64,000 nt of DNA from Stenotrophomonas sp. BIGb0135 (GTDB taxonomy: Bacteria > Pseudomonadota > Gammaproteobacteria > Xanthomonadales > Xanthomonadaceae). The notes beneath the pieces are model-generated. The model was not told the DNA's origin. It did no database searches and worked only from the letters and a program-made list of their open reading frames with translations. Positions 56,539-64,000 of this stretch are shown one piece after another; within the stretch, counting starts at the first letter, position 1, and each line of letters begins with the position of its first letter. The translations under genes and the position numbers were made by a program. The stretch is taken from contig NZ_JANUDX010000011.1 in the NCBI RefSeq assembly GCF_024810105.1, positions 86,600 to 150,599 on the forward strand, given 5' to 3'.

Positions 56539-56566
56539 ATCAATATCGGGTGACCGATATCAATAT
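56539..56566. promoter_or_regulatory. Operator-like repeat upstream of the tRNA-like/slipin/rtcB unit
   Basis: The AT-rich segment holds an inverted repeat ATATCGG-N4-CCGATAT (56543-56549 and 56554-56560) and two direct copies of ATCAATAT exactly 20 bases apart (56539 and 56559). Its centre GGTGACCGAT recurs in the stem at 56771-56791. A sigma-54 promoter, expected if RtcR controlled the unit, was not found with correct spacing. Confidence 0.5.
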
Positions 56567-56719
56567 GTCATGCACATAATCCCCCGTCGCCCGTGCCCCA
56601 CACCAGGGCACAGCGCTTGCGCGCCTCGACACGACACGTCCTTGTGGTCAGGCAGTCCTTGCCCGGGTGTGGACGATGGGGAGATACGGCATGGAGATCC
56701 TGGGGTGAGGCGACGCCAA

Positions 56720-56791
56720 CGCAAACGAAAACGCCCCCGGATGCAGCATCCGAGGGCGTTGGCGTGCCTCGGAGATCGGTGACCGATCTCC
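56720..56791 (-). ncRNA. Possible small RNA end or attenuator with terminator
   Basis: Read leftward, a perfect stem GGAGATCGG-TCA-CCGATCTCC (56791-56771) is followed by a second long stem (56760-56754/56736-56730 and 56752-56747/56743-56738) and TTTTCGTTTGC, a good intrinsic terminator. It lies 300 bases beyond the aldo/keto reductase stop, so it more likely ends a separate short transcript than that mRNA. No promoter could be assigned. Confidence 0.45.
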
Positions 56792-57088
56792 GTGCAGGAA
56801 AGATCAGTCGGTGGTCAGTGCATCTGCTTTCCCCGCGCTATCGCACGGACGCAGCGCGCTGTGCGCAGCGTGCAGTCGGTTGGCGATGGCGGAGAAACAA
56901 CGGTGCATGACGGGCTCGGTTGGGTGGATGGGTGCCGCACACTGCGGCGATGGGCGCGAACATTACCGGGGTTTGTTTCAGTCCGCAAGCAGAAAATGAA
57001 ACTTTTTTATTATTTCGTCGTTTCGCCCGCATCGAAAACGATGCAGCCGCCCTGCGGCGGCTGCGTGTCATCGGCGATGGACGGCGAC

Positions 57089-58048
57089 TCAGTCCTGCTC
57101 GGCGCTCGCTGCATCCAGTTGCGCCACGTCCTCGGCCGACAGTCGCACCTGCGCGGCGGCCAGCACGTCCTTCAGCTGCTCGACGCTGGTGGCACTCACG
57201 ATCGGCGCGGTGATGCCGGGGCGTGCGATCAACCAGGCCAACGCGACCTGGGATGCGCTCGCGCCGTGCTTGCCGGCGATGTCATCCAGTGCAGTGAGGA
57301 TGCGCAGGCCACGCGGGTTGAGGTACTTGTCCACCACGCTGCGCCCGCGTGCGCTGCTCTTGGCCGCATCCTCGGCACGCCGGTACTTGCCGCTGAGGAA
57401 GCCGCTGGCCAGCGAGTAATAGCTGATCACGCCCAGGCCCTGCTCGCGGACCAGCGGCTCCAGGCCGGCCTCGTAGCCGCTGCGGTCGTACAGGTTGTAC
57501 TCCGGCTGCAGCGTCTCGTAGCGGGGCAGCTTGTAGTCGGCCGATACCTTCAGCGCATCGTGCAGGCGGCTGGCGCTGTAGTTGGAGGCACCGATGGCGC
57601 GTACCTTGCCCTGTTCGATCAGGCGCCCGAACGCTGCCAGGGTGGTCTCCAGCGGGGTGGACTCGTCGTCCTCGTGCGCCTGGTACAGGTCGATCACGTC
57701 GGTCTGCAGGCGGCGCAGCGAATCCTCCACGGCCGCGGCGATGTTGTCGGCCGACAGGCCCGGGCGCTCGGCCCATTTGGCCACTTTGGTCGCCAGCACC
57801 ACCTTGTCGCGCTTGCCGCTGTGCTTGAACCACCGGCCCAGGATGGTTTCCGATTCGCCACCGGCATTGCCCGGCACCCATGCCGAGTACGCATCGGCGG
57901 TATCCACCAGGTTGAAGCCGGCATCGACGAATGCATCCAGCAGGGCGAACGAGGTCTTTTCGTCTGCGCTCCAGCCGAACACGTTGCCACCGAAGGCGAT
58001 GGGGGCGACCTGGAGGCCGGAACGACCGAGTTCACGCGTAGCAGTCAT
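57089..58048 (-). CDS. Aldo/keto reductase (YajO/Tas-like)
   Basis: A 319-residue aldo/keto reductase. The catalytic tetrad is Asp in NLVDTADAYS near residue 50 with its tyrosine, lysine in VLATKVAKW near 85 and histidine in YQAHEDDE near 118. GFLSGKYR near 215 and PIVSATSVEQL near 280 are typical of the NADP-dependent AKR11/12 type. It is distinct from the DkgB at 49 kb. A 9-bp hairpin follows its stop. Confidence 0.93.
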   Translation of the reverse strand: MTATRELGRSGLQVAPIAFGGNVFGWSADEKTSFALLDAFVDAGFNLVDTADAYSAWVPGNAGGESETILGRWFKHSGKRDKVVLATKVAKWAERPGLSADNIAAAVEDSLRRLQTDVIDLYQAHEDDESTPLETTLAAFGRLIEQGKVRAIGASNYSASRLHDALKVSADYKLPRYETLQPEYNLYDRSGYEAGLEPLVREQGLGVISYYSLASGFLSGKYRRAEDAAKSSARGRSVVDKYLNPRGLRILTALDDIAGKHGASASQVALAWLIARPGITAPIVSATSVEQLKDVLAAAQVRLSAEDVAQLDAASAEQD

Positions 58049-58222
58049 GGGTGATGTTCTCCCTGGGAATCGTTTCCACAGGATACGGCCGACGTGGTGA
58101 CAGCGTTGCGGCAACAGGCACAAAACAGTGTTCCGGATTGCTGCGTCGCACTAACGTTTTGTGAACACCTGTACACGGTTGGCTGCTAGTCTCGCGCCAT
58201 CCCGCTACCGGAAGCCCCGCCG

Positions 58223-59083
58223 ATGAAAGCCCGTTCGTTGACCTGTGCCTGCCTGTTCACCGTCTCCACCCTGATGCTTGCCGCGCCGGCGATGGCGATC
58301 AAACCGGCCGGGCCGAACGCGCAGGTCGCGATCACGCCGGCCGTGCAGAAGGCGGTGCAGGACAGTCGCCGCGATCCGGCCAACGTCAAGCGCGATGCGT
58401 ACCGCCATCCCGCGCAGACGCTGTCGTTCTTCGGCGTCGCGCCGGGCCAGACCGTCATCGAGGTCACCCCGGGCAACGGCTGGTATTCGGAAATCCTGGC
58501 CCCGCTGCTGCACGACTCGGGCCGCTACGTGGCCGCCGTGGTCGACCCGATGGCCGTGGCCGAAGGGCGCGGCCGCGACTACCAGCAGCGCAGCCGCGAC
58601 GGCCTGGAGAAGAAGTTCGCCGGCACCCCCACGCTGTATGACAAGAGCACGATCGTGGCCTACGACCCGAAGGCGCCGACGTTCGGCCCGGCCAATTCCG
58701 CCGACGTGGTGCTGACCTTCCGCAACGTGCACAACTGGCGCAGCGCCAACCAGGCCGAGGGCATGTTCAAGGGCTTCTACAGCGTGCTCAAGCCGGGCGG
58801 CGTGCTCGGCGTGGTCGAACACCGCGCCAAGGCCGACGTGCCGGCCGATGACAAGACCGGTTATGTCGGCCAGCAGCAGGTGATCGCCATGGCCAAGGCG
58901 GCCGGTTTCGAACTGGCTGGCAGCAGCGAGATCAATGCCAATCCGCGCGACACCAAGGACCATCCCAATGGCGTGTGGACGCTGCCGCCGACCAACCAGC
59001 ACGACAAGGCCGACGAGGCCAAGTACCAGGCCATCGGCGAAAGCGACCGCATGACCCTGCGTTTCGTGAAGCCGGCGCGCTGA
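58223..59083 (+). CDS. Exported class I methyltransferase-fold protein
   Basis: A 286-residue protein with a signal peptide (CACLFTVSTLMLAAPAMA) and a COG4798-type methyltransferase fold. TVIEVTPGNGWYSEIL near residue 82 is the S-adenosylmethionine loop I, and LTFRNVHNWRSANQ near 170 and VLKPGGVLGVVEHR near 195 follow in order. SAM is not expected in the periplasm, so the protein is either a repurposed fold or binds another ligand. The helix RDPANVKRDAYRHPAQTLSFFG at the mature N-terminus is usual for the family. The promoter region is AT-richer than its surroundings. Confidence 0.85.
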   Translation: MKARSLTCACLFTVSTLMLAAPAMAIKPAGPNAQVAITPAVQKAVQDSRRDPANVKRDAYRHPAQTLSFFGVAPGQTVIEVTPGNGWYSEILAPLLHDSGRYVAAVVDPMAVAEGRGRDYQQRSRDGLEKKFAGTPTLYDKSTIVAYDPKAPTFGPANSADVVLTFRNVHNWRSANQAEGMFKGFYSVLKPGGVLGVVEHRAKADVPADDKTGYVGQQQVIAMAKAAGFELAGSSEINANPRDTKDHPNGVWTLPPTNQHDKADEAKYQAIGESDRMTLRFVKPAR

Positions 59084-59132
59084 GTTCGCCGGGGGATGGG
59101 ACAATGGCCCATCCCCCGCGTTGTCCCGCCCG

Positions 59133-59672
59133 ATGCTGATCGCCTTCAACAAACCCTTCAACGTGCTGTGCCAGTTCACCGACCGCAGCCAGCCGCCGCG
59201 GGCCACGCTGGCCGGTTTCGGCCTGCCGCCGGCGGTGTACGCGGCCGGGCGGCTGGACTACGACAGCGAAGGCCTGCTGCTGCTCACCGATGATGGTGGC
59301 CTGGCCCACCAGCTGACCGACCCACGGCACAAGGCCGACAAGACCTACTGGGTGCAGGTGGAAGGCAGCGTCGGGGATGACCAGCTGCAGGCGCTGCGGC
59401 GCGGCGTGGAGCTCAATGACGGGCCAACCCTGCCGGCGAAGATCGAGCGCCTCGATCCCGCGCCTGCGCTCTGGGCCCGCGATCCACCGGTGCGTTTCCG
59501 CAAGACCGTGCCCGACGCATGGCTGGCGATCACCCTGCGCGAAGGCCGCAACCGCCAGGTGCGGCGGATGACGGCGGCCGTCGGTCTACCCACGCTGCGG
59601 CTGGTGCGGGTGTCGATGGGCGCGCACGCGCTCGATGACCTACAGCCCGGCCAATGGCGCGAGATCCGGTAG
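59133..59672 (+). CDS. rluE: 23S rRNA pseudouridine synthase E
   Basis: A 179-residue RsuA-family pseudouridine synthase. The catalytic aspartate lies in AAGRLDYDSEGLLLLT near residue 40, and REGRNRQVRRMTAAVG near 145 is the second conserved block. The protein lacks the N-terminal S4 domain, as RluE does; RluE modifies U2457 in 23S rRNA. It begins with LIAFNKPFNVLCQF. An upstream TTG four codons earlier is possible but less likely. Confidence 0.92.
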   Translation: MLIAFNKPFNVLCQFTDRSQPPRATLAGFGLPPAVYAAGRLDYDSEGLLLLTDDGGLAHQLTDPRHKADKTYWVQVEGSVGDDQLQALRRGVELNDGPTLPAKIERLDPAPALWARDPPVRFRKTVPDAWLAITLREGRNRQVRRMTAAVGLPTLRLVRVSMGAHALDDLQPGQWREIR

Positions 59673-59679
59673 CGCAGCC

Positions 59680-59712
59680 AAAAAAAAACCGCCGGGCGTT
59701 GCCGGCGGTTTC
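59680..59712. terminator. Bidirectional terminator
   Basis: Stem AACCGCCGG (59687-59695) and CCGGCGGTT (59702-59710) with loop GCGTTG, preceded by nine A residues. Read leftward, it ends the small membrane protein gene with a perfect T-run; read rightward, it follows rluE with only two or three T residues. Confidence 0.9.
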
Positions 59713-59738
59713 GATGCGTCAACGCTGACCCGCAAGGA

Positions 59739-60128
59739 TCATGCGTCGCTGCCGATGTCGCTGTGTTCGTCCACCACGGTGCTGGCGCGACGGTTGCGGG
59801 CGCTGATGCGCTGCGCCTGGCCGTCCACCACCTCGCCGTTGGCGAGCTTCTTCTTCTGCTGCTTGCGGTACAGCGCGTAGCCGAGCAGGCCCACGCCCAC
59901 CGCGGCGGCGGCGATGGTCACGGCCGGATTGCGGCGGACCACTTTCGCGGCGACCTTGCTGCCGGTCTTCACCGCGCCGAGGGCGGCGCCGGTCTTGATC
60001 CAGTCGGTGGCCTGCGGGCCGAAGTGGCGCAGGCTGCCGCCGGCATGCTTGAGGCCGTCGCCGGCGCTGCTTGCCAGATCCAGGGCGCGCTCGAGGGCGC
60101 GGTCGGTAATCACAGTCAGTCTGCTCAT
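59739..60128 (-). CDS. Small membrane-anchored protein, unknown
   Basis: A 129-residue protein with an amphipathic N-terminal half (ERALDLASSAGDGLKHAGGSLRHF), one membrane helix (VTIAAAAVGVGLLGYALY, about residues 70-90) and a basic then polar C-terminus. This resembles the ElaB/YqjD-type or DUF883-like ribosome-associated membrane proteins only in general layout; I cannot assign it. Strong terminator at its end and its own promoter region suggest a single-gene transcript. Confidence 0.65.
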   Translation of the reverse strand: MSRLTVITDRALERALDLASSAGDGLKHAGGSLRHFGPQATDWIKTGAALGAVKTGSKVAAKVVRRNPAVTIAAAAVGVGLLGYALYRKQQKKKLANGEVVDGQAQRISARNRRASTVVDEHSDIGSDA

Positions 60129-60289
60129 GGGGGGTCCTTTGCTTGGTTCCGATCCAGTGTGGGGCGTGGGCCGTGTAGGGCGTGTTAGCCGCCTGCCACG
60201 ACCGGATCACGACTGTAGCTGCTTGCCCGGGCACCTGCCGTGGGACCGGATGACGCGGTCAGCCGGCAGCCATGAATGCGACGTTCGCG

Positions 60290-62794
60290 TCAGGTACCGC
60301 GGGGCTTGGCGCGGTGGGTGGCCGTGGCCGTCCACGGATCGTCCGGCCACGGGTGCTTGGGATAGCGGCCCTTCATTTCCTTTTTCACTTCGGCGTAGGT
60401 GTTGGCCCAGAAGTTGCGCAGGTCCTGGGTGACCTGCAACGGGCGGCCTCCCGGCGAGAGCAGGTGCAGGGTGAGGGCCACGCGGCCGTCGGCGATGCGC
60501 GGGGTGTCGGCCAGGCCGAACAGCTCCTGCAGCTTCACCGCCAGCACCGGGGCCTGCGGGCTGTGGCCGTCGGCGTCGAGCGCGTAGTGGATCGGGCGCT
60601 CCATGCCGGAGGGCACGCTGATGCGCACCGGCGCATGCCGGTCCACCGATTGGCGCTGCGCCCACGGCAGGGACGACTTCAGTGCCTCGCCCAGGCTCGC
60701 CTCGTCCAGTGTATCCAGGCGCGTCTTGCCGTTGAAGGCCGGCGTCAGCCAGGTGCGCAGGCTGTCCATCAGTGCCGTATCGGAGACGTCCGGCAGGTCG
60801 AGCTCGGGCATCCAGGCGCGCAGCGCCAGTGTGCGCGCCTGCCACTGGCGCAGGCCGTCGGTCCACGGCAGCGCATCGATGCCCAGTTCGGCCACGGCCT
60901 CGGTCAGCGCCTGCGCGGCGTGCGCCGGATCCACGCGTCCGGCCGAGCGGCTGTCCAGCACGATGCGGTCGAAGCGGGATTCGCGGCGCGCCACCAGGGC
61001 ACGCTTGTCGGCATCCCAGCGCACCACGTCTTCCTGTTTGAAGCGGGCGGGGAAGTCGCGGCGCAGCCGGTTCTCATCGACCGGTGCGGCCCGCAGAAGC
61101 AAGGCATCGCGCGCTTCGTCGCGCAGCTCCACCGCCACCAGCCACGGCTCACCGCGCAGGTCGCTGGGATCGAACAGGCGCGCGCTGCGTCCGTTGGCCA
61201 GCAGGTACCGCAGGGGGTCGGTGGGATGGCGTGCGGCGATGCGGTCGGGGAAGGCGTGGGCGAGCAGGTCGCCGAGCCGGTGTGCTTCCACCGAGGTCGG
61301 TGGCGCCGCCTCGCAGCGCAGGCGGCGGCGCCACTGTTTGCTGGCCGCGTCGATGGTGGCCAGACCGCCCCGATTGGCCGTGTGCGGTGCACGGCCCTGG
61401 CGGAAGGCGGCCAGGGCGCGCCAGCGGGCGGCCAGCGCATCGCCGCCCTGGCGCAGCGGGTCGCGCGCTTCCACCAGTGCGGCCAGGTCGCAGGCCAGCG
61501 CCTGCTCCTCGCCGGCGCTGGCGGCCAGCAGCATCGCCGCCAGCCGCGGATGCGTGCCCAGGGTCAGCATGCGGCGCCCCACTGCGGTGAGCCCGCCGCC
61601 GTCGCTCAAGGCGCCGAGTCGTTGCAGCAGTTCGCGCGCGGCGGCCAGCGCACCGCTGGGCGGCGGATCGACGAAGCGCAGGTCGTCGCTGCCCCAGGCG
61701 GCCAGTTCCAGCGCCAACGAGGCCAGCTCGACCTGGGCGATCTCCGGCCGGCGCTGCGCCTCCAGGCGCTGCGACTGCGGCCACAGCCGCCACGCCCAGC
61801 CCTCGGCGACGCGGCCGGCACGACCGGCGCGCTGGTCGGCCGAGGCCTGTGCGATGTTCACCACGTCCAGCCGCGCGAAGCCGCTGTTGGGGTCGTAACG
61901 CGGCTCGCGCGCCAGCCCGGCATCGATCACCACGCGCACGCCGGGCAGGGTGACCGACGATTCGGCCACGTTGGTGGCCAGCACCACCCGGCGCTGGCCC
62001 TCGGGATCGGGCTGCAGCACGCGCGACTGCTGCTCCACCGGCAGCTCGCCATGCAGCGGCAGCACCTGCACGGTGGCCGGCAATGCCTGCTCCAGCGCGG
62101 CCTGGGTGCGCGCGATCTCGCGCTGGCCGGGCAGGAACACCAGCACGTCGCCGGGATGCTCGGCCAATGCCTGCTCCACCGCGCGGCGCGCCTGCGCCTC
62201 CAGCGCTTCCTCGCGGCGTGCAGGGAAATGGCTGATCGCCACCGGAAAGCCGCGGCCTTCGCTGCTCAGGCGCGGCGCGTCCAGGAACCGGGCCAGGCGC
62301 TCGCCATCCAGCGTGGCCGACATCACCACGATGCGCAGGTCCTCGCGCAGCTGCGCCTGCACATCCAGCGCCAACGCCAGGCCCAGGTCGGCGGCCAGGT
62401 GGCGCTCATGGAATTCATCGAACAGCAGCGCCCCCACGCCCTCCAGCATCGGGTCGTCCTGCAGCATCCGGGTCAGGATGCCTTCGGTCACCACTTCCAC
62501 GCGGGTGCGCGCGGAGACCTTGTTTTCGAAGCGGATGCGGTAGCCGACCGTGCCGCCGACCTCGTCGCCCAGCTGGCGCGCCATGAACTGCGCAGCGCTG
62601 CGCGCGGCGACCCGGCGCGGTTCGAGCATGAGGATTTTGCGGCCCTGCAGCCACGGGGCGTCCAGCAGCGCCAGCGGCACCTGGGTGGTCTTGCCCGCGC
62701 CGGGTGGCGCTTCCAGGACCAACCGCGAGTGGGTGGCCAGTTGCGCGAGGATCTGCGGCAGCAGCGGGGAGATCGGGAAAATCGGCGTGCTCAT
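60290..62794 (-). CDS. hrpB: ATP-dependent helicase HrpB
   Basis: An 834-residue DEAH-type helicase. Walker A is APPGAGKTTQVP near residue 30, DEFH (motif II, in place of DEAH) near 130, SATLDGERL near 150, and motif VI QRAGRAGR near 325. The HA2-like and HrpB-specific C-terminal domains follow, ending in LTLHLLSPGGRPLQVTQDLRNFW. The substrate in cells is not established. I chose the ATG at 62794, giving the usual MSTPIFPISPLLPQI start; the long open frame upstream is antisense to the next gene. Confidence 0.94.
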   Translation of the reverse strand: MSTPIFPISPLLPQILAQLATHSRLVLEAPPGAGKTTQVPLALLDAPWLQGRKILMLEPRRVAARSAAQFMARQLGDEVGGTVGYRIRFENKVSARTRVEVVTEGILTRMLQDDPMLEGVGALLFDEFHERHLAADLGLALALDVQAQLREDLRIVVMSATLDGERLARFLDAPRLSSEGRGFPVAISHFPARREEALEAQARRAVEQALAEHPGDVLVFLPGQREIARTQAALEQALPATVQVLPLHGELPVEQQSRVLQPDPEGQRRVVLATNVAESSVTLPGVRVVIDAGLAREPRYDPNSGFARLDVVNIAQASADQRAGRAGRVAEGWAWRLWPQSQRLEAQRRPEIAQVELASLALELAAWGSDDLRFVDPPPSGALAAARELLQRLGALSDGGGLTAVGRRMLTLGTHPRLAAMLLAASAGEEQALACDLAALVEARDPLRQGGDALAARWRALAAFRQGRAPHTANRGGLATIDAASKQWRRRLRCEAAPPTSVEAHRLGDLLAHAFPDRIAARHPTDPLRYLLANGRSARLFDPSDLRGEPWLVAVELRDEARDALLLRAAPVDENRLRRDFPARFKQEDVVRWDADKRALVARRESRFDRIVLDSRSAGRVDPAHAAQALTEAVAELGIDALPWTDGLRQWQARTLALRAWMPELDLPDVSDTALMDSLRTWLTPAFNGKTRLDTLDEASLGEALKSSLPWAQRQSVDRHAPVRISVPSGMERPIHYALDADGHSPQAPVLAVKLQELFGLADTPRIADGRVALTLHLLSPGGRPLQVTQDLRNFWANTYAEVKKEMKGRYPKHPWPDDPWTATATHRAKPRGT

Positions 62795-62896
62795 CGGCCA
62801 AGGATACGGGCCGTGGGCGAGGGCGGCGAGACGCGTACGCCGGGGCCGTGCAGGCGGCACGGTAGAATGGGCGGGTTCACTGTCCTGTAGCCCCCC

Positions 62897-63712
62897 ATGC
62901 ACCTGATCGATATCGGCGCCAACCTCACCCATGATTCCTTCGATCGCGACCGCGATGCCGTGCTGGCGCGCGCGCGCGATGCCGGCGTGGTGCAGATGGT
63001 GATCACCGGCGCCAGCCGCGAGCACTCGCCGATGGCACTGGAGCTGGCGCGCCAGCACCCGGGGTTCCTCTACGCCACCGCCGGCGTGCATCCGCACCAT
63101 GCGGTGGAATACACCGACGAGTGCGATGCGGAGATGCGTGCGCTGCATGCCCATGCCGAGGTGGTGGCGGTGGGCGAGTGCGGGCTGGATTACTTCCGTG
63201 ATTTCGCCCCGCGCCCGGCCCAGCACCGCGCGTTCGAACGCCAGTTGCAGCTGGCCAGCGACGTGCGGGCTGCCGACGGCGCGCGCAAGCCGCTGTTCCT
63301 GCACCAGCGCGACGCGCACGCCGATTTCATGGCGCAGATGAAGAACTTCGATGGCACGCTCGGCGCGGCGGTGGTGCATTGCTTCACCGGCGAGCGCCAG
63401 GAACTGTTCGATTACCTGGACCAGGACTGGTACATCGGCATCACCGGCTGGCTGTGCGACGAACGCCGCGGCGCCCACCTGCGCGAGCTGGTCCGGCATA
63501 TCCCGGCCAACCGGCTCATGATCGAGACCGACGCGCCGTACCTGCTGCCGCGCTCGCTCACGCCGATGCCCAAGGACCGCCGCAACGAGCCGATGTTCCT
63601 GTCGCATATCGTCGAGGAACTGGCGCGTGACCGTGGCGAGGATGTCGACGTCACCGCGGCCAACGCGACGGCGGCCACGCGCGCGTTCTTCCGCCTGCCC
63701 GACGCAGCCTGA
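62897..63712 (+). CDS. TatD family metal-dependent nuclease
   Basis: A 271-residue TatD-type hydrolase. The amidohydrolase-fold metal ligands are visible: IDIGANLTH at the start (with Asp in place of the first His), GVHPHHA near residue 62, GECGLDY near 93 with the bridging Glu, FLHQRDA near 133, VHCFTG near 160 and ETDAPYL near 210. TatD proteins degrade DNA or RNA ends in repair. It is divergent from hrpB with 102 bases between. Confidence 0.93.
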   Translation: MHLIDIGANLTHDSFDRDRDAVLARARDAGVVQMVITGASREHSPMALELARQHPGFLYATAGVHPHHAVEYTDECDAEMRALHAHAEVVAVGECGLDYFRDFAPRPAQHRAFERQLQLASDVRAADGARKPLFLHQRDAHADFMAQMKNFDGTLGAAVVHCFTGERQELFDYLDQDWYIGITGWLCDERRGAHLRELVRHIPANRLMIETDAPYLLPRSLTPMPKDRRNEPMFLSHIVEELARDRGEDVDVTAANATAATRAFFRLPDAA

Positions 63713-64000
63713 TCCCCGTGTGCCGGGCCATGCCCGGCAACCGCGCAACGCGCGGCCCACACCGTGCGTATTCAATGCCGGGCCCGGTAACGCCGAGTCA
63801 TGCCCGGCAACCGCGCAACGCGCGACAGTGCCTGATCTGGTAGTGCCGAGCCATGCTCGGCAACCGCGCAACGCGCGGCCCACACCGGGCGTATTCAATG
63901 CCGGACCCGGTAACGCCGAGTCATGCCCGGCAACCGCGCAACGCGCGACAGTGCCTGATCTGGTAGTGCCGAGCCATGCTCGGCAACCGCGCAACGCGCG
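63713..64000. repeat. Nested REP repeat array, continuing past the right edge
   Basis: Palindromes of the form GCCGAGCCATGCTCGGC and GTCATGCCCGGC, each followed by AACCGCGCAACGCGCG, occur five times. They are organised in a higher-order direct repeat of 123 bases (for example 63791 and 63914). The sequence is truncated by the window end, so the full copy number is unknown. Confidence 0.9.

Larger units (their letters stand above)
55995..57088. other. 1.1-kb gene-free region upstream of slipin-rtcB
   Basis: This is the longest stretch without a protein gene. From right to left it holds the hairpin behind the aldo/keto reductase gene (57043-57064), a weak stem with a T-run on the plus strand (56975-57008), a perfect 9-bp stem at 56771-56791, a strong terminator on the minus strand (56720-56760), a repeat-rich operator-like site (56539-56566), a hairpin at about 56491-56512, two tRNA-like elements (56290-56470) and about 280 bases of leader before the slipin start. 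The open frames in it look non-coding. Confidence 0.75.

Noticed and set aside
55995..56543. N-terminal extension of the slipin by about 180 codons
   Set aside because: The extension runs through the tRNA-like elements, is rich in Arg, Pro and Ser, and a good ribosome binding site precedes the ATG at 55994.
56360..56640. Sigma-54 promoter for the slipin-rtcB unit
   Set aside because: Stretches with GG and GC elements exist but none has the correct -24/-12 spacing.
62795..63994. N-terminal extension of HrpB by about 400 codons
   Set aside because: The extension is antisense to the TatD gene and the repeat array; HrpB has a standard start at 62794.

Overview
The window looks like a chromosome segment of a xanthomonad, most likely Stenotrophomonas. 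It is very GC-rich with dense coding. It carries a complete xanthomonadin-type aryl polyene pigment cluster with a neighbouring chorismatase. Its intergenic spaces are full of short GTAG-type palindromes (REP elements) of the kind known from Stenotrophomonas and Xanthomonas. No phage, transposase, CRISPR array, rRNA or ordinary tRNA gene was seen.

Layout. 0-14 kb is mixed housekeeping: the 3' part of rtcA, small membrane proteins, a hexapeptide acetyltransferase, a universal stress protein, polA followed by a C-rich-loop small RNA (sX13-like), a YetF-type protein, hemF, two uncharacterised envelope proteins and a NUDIX hydrolase coupled to an S9 peptidase. 14.0-14.6 kb is a non-coding stretch with two long inverted repeats, followed by a cyanide-insensitive type bd oxidase (cioAB) and a six-copy REP array.

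17.3-35.6 kb is the pigment region. A chorismatase (xanB2) is read leftward, divergent from about seventeen tightly packed, often overlapping genes read rightward. These are a ketosynthase-like chain-length factor, acyltransferases, two ACPs, an acyl ligase fused to a dehydratase, a glycosyltransferase, an ammonia lyase, a thioesterase, a LolA-like carrier, an MMPL exporter, a flavin oxidoreductase, a lipoprotein, ketosynthase, dehydratase, ketoreductase, second ketosynthase and a small exported protein. Together they should supply an aryl starter, extend it to a polyene on ACP, transfer it to a lipid and move it to the outer membrane.

35.8-52.1 kb holds a YcgL protein, a 1112-residue membrane-anchored ankyrin protein, a CPA2 cation/proton antiporter, mgtE, a large acyl-CoA-synthetase/GNAT protein, small secreted unknowns, an alpha/beta hydrolase, dkgB and a divergent MFS/LysR pair. 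52.2-53.5 kb is an Rrf2 regulator with a thioredoxin-reductase-like flavoprotein and a clear operator. 53.6-57 kb is an RNA-repair module: a slipin and RtcB, preceded by about 1.1 kb without a gene that contains two tandem tRNA-like elements and a repeat-rich operator-like site. I consider this the most interesting non-standard feature. 57-64 kb holds an aldo/keto reductase, an exported methyltransferase-fold protein, rluE, a small membrane protein, hrpB, a TatD nuclease and a nested repeat array at the right edge.

All assignments come from reading the sequence and translations. No database or folding program was used.
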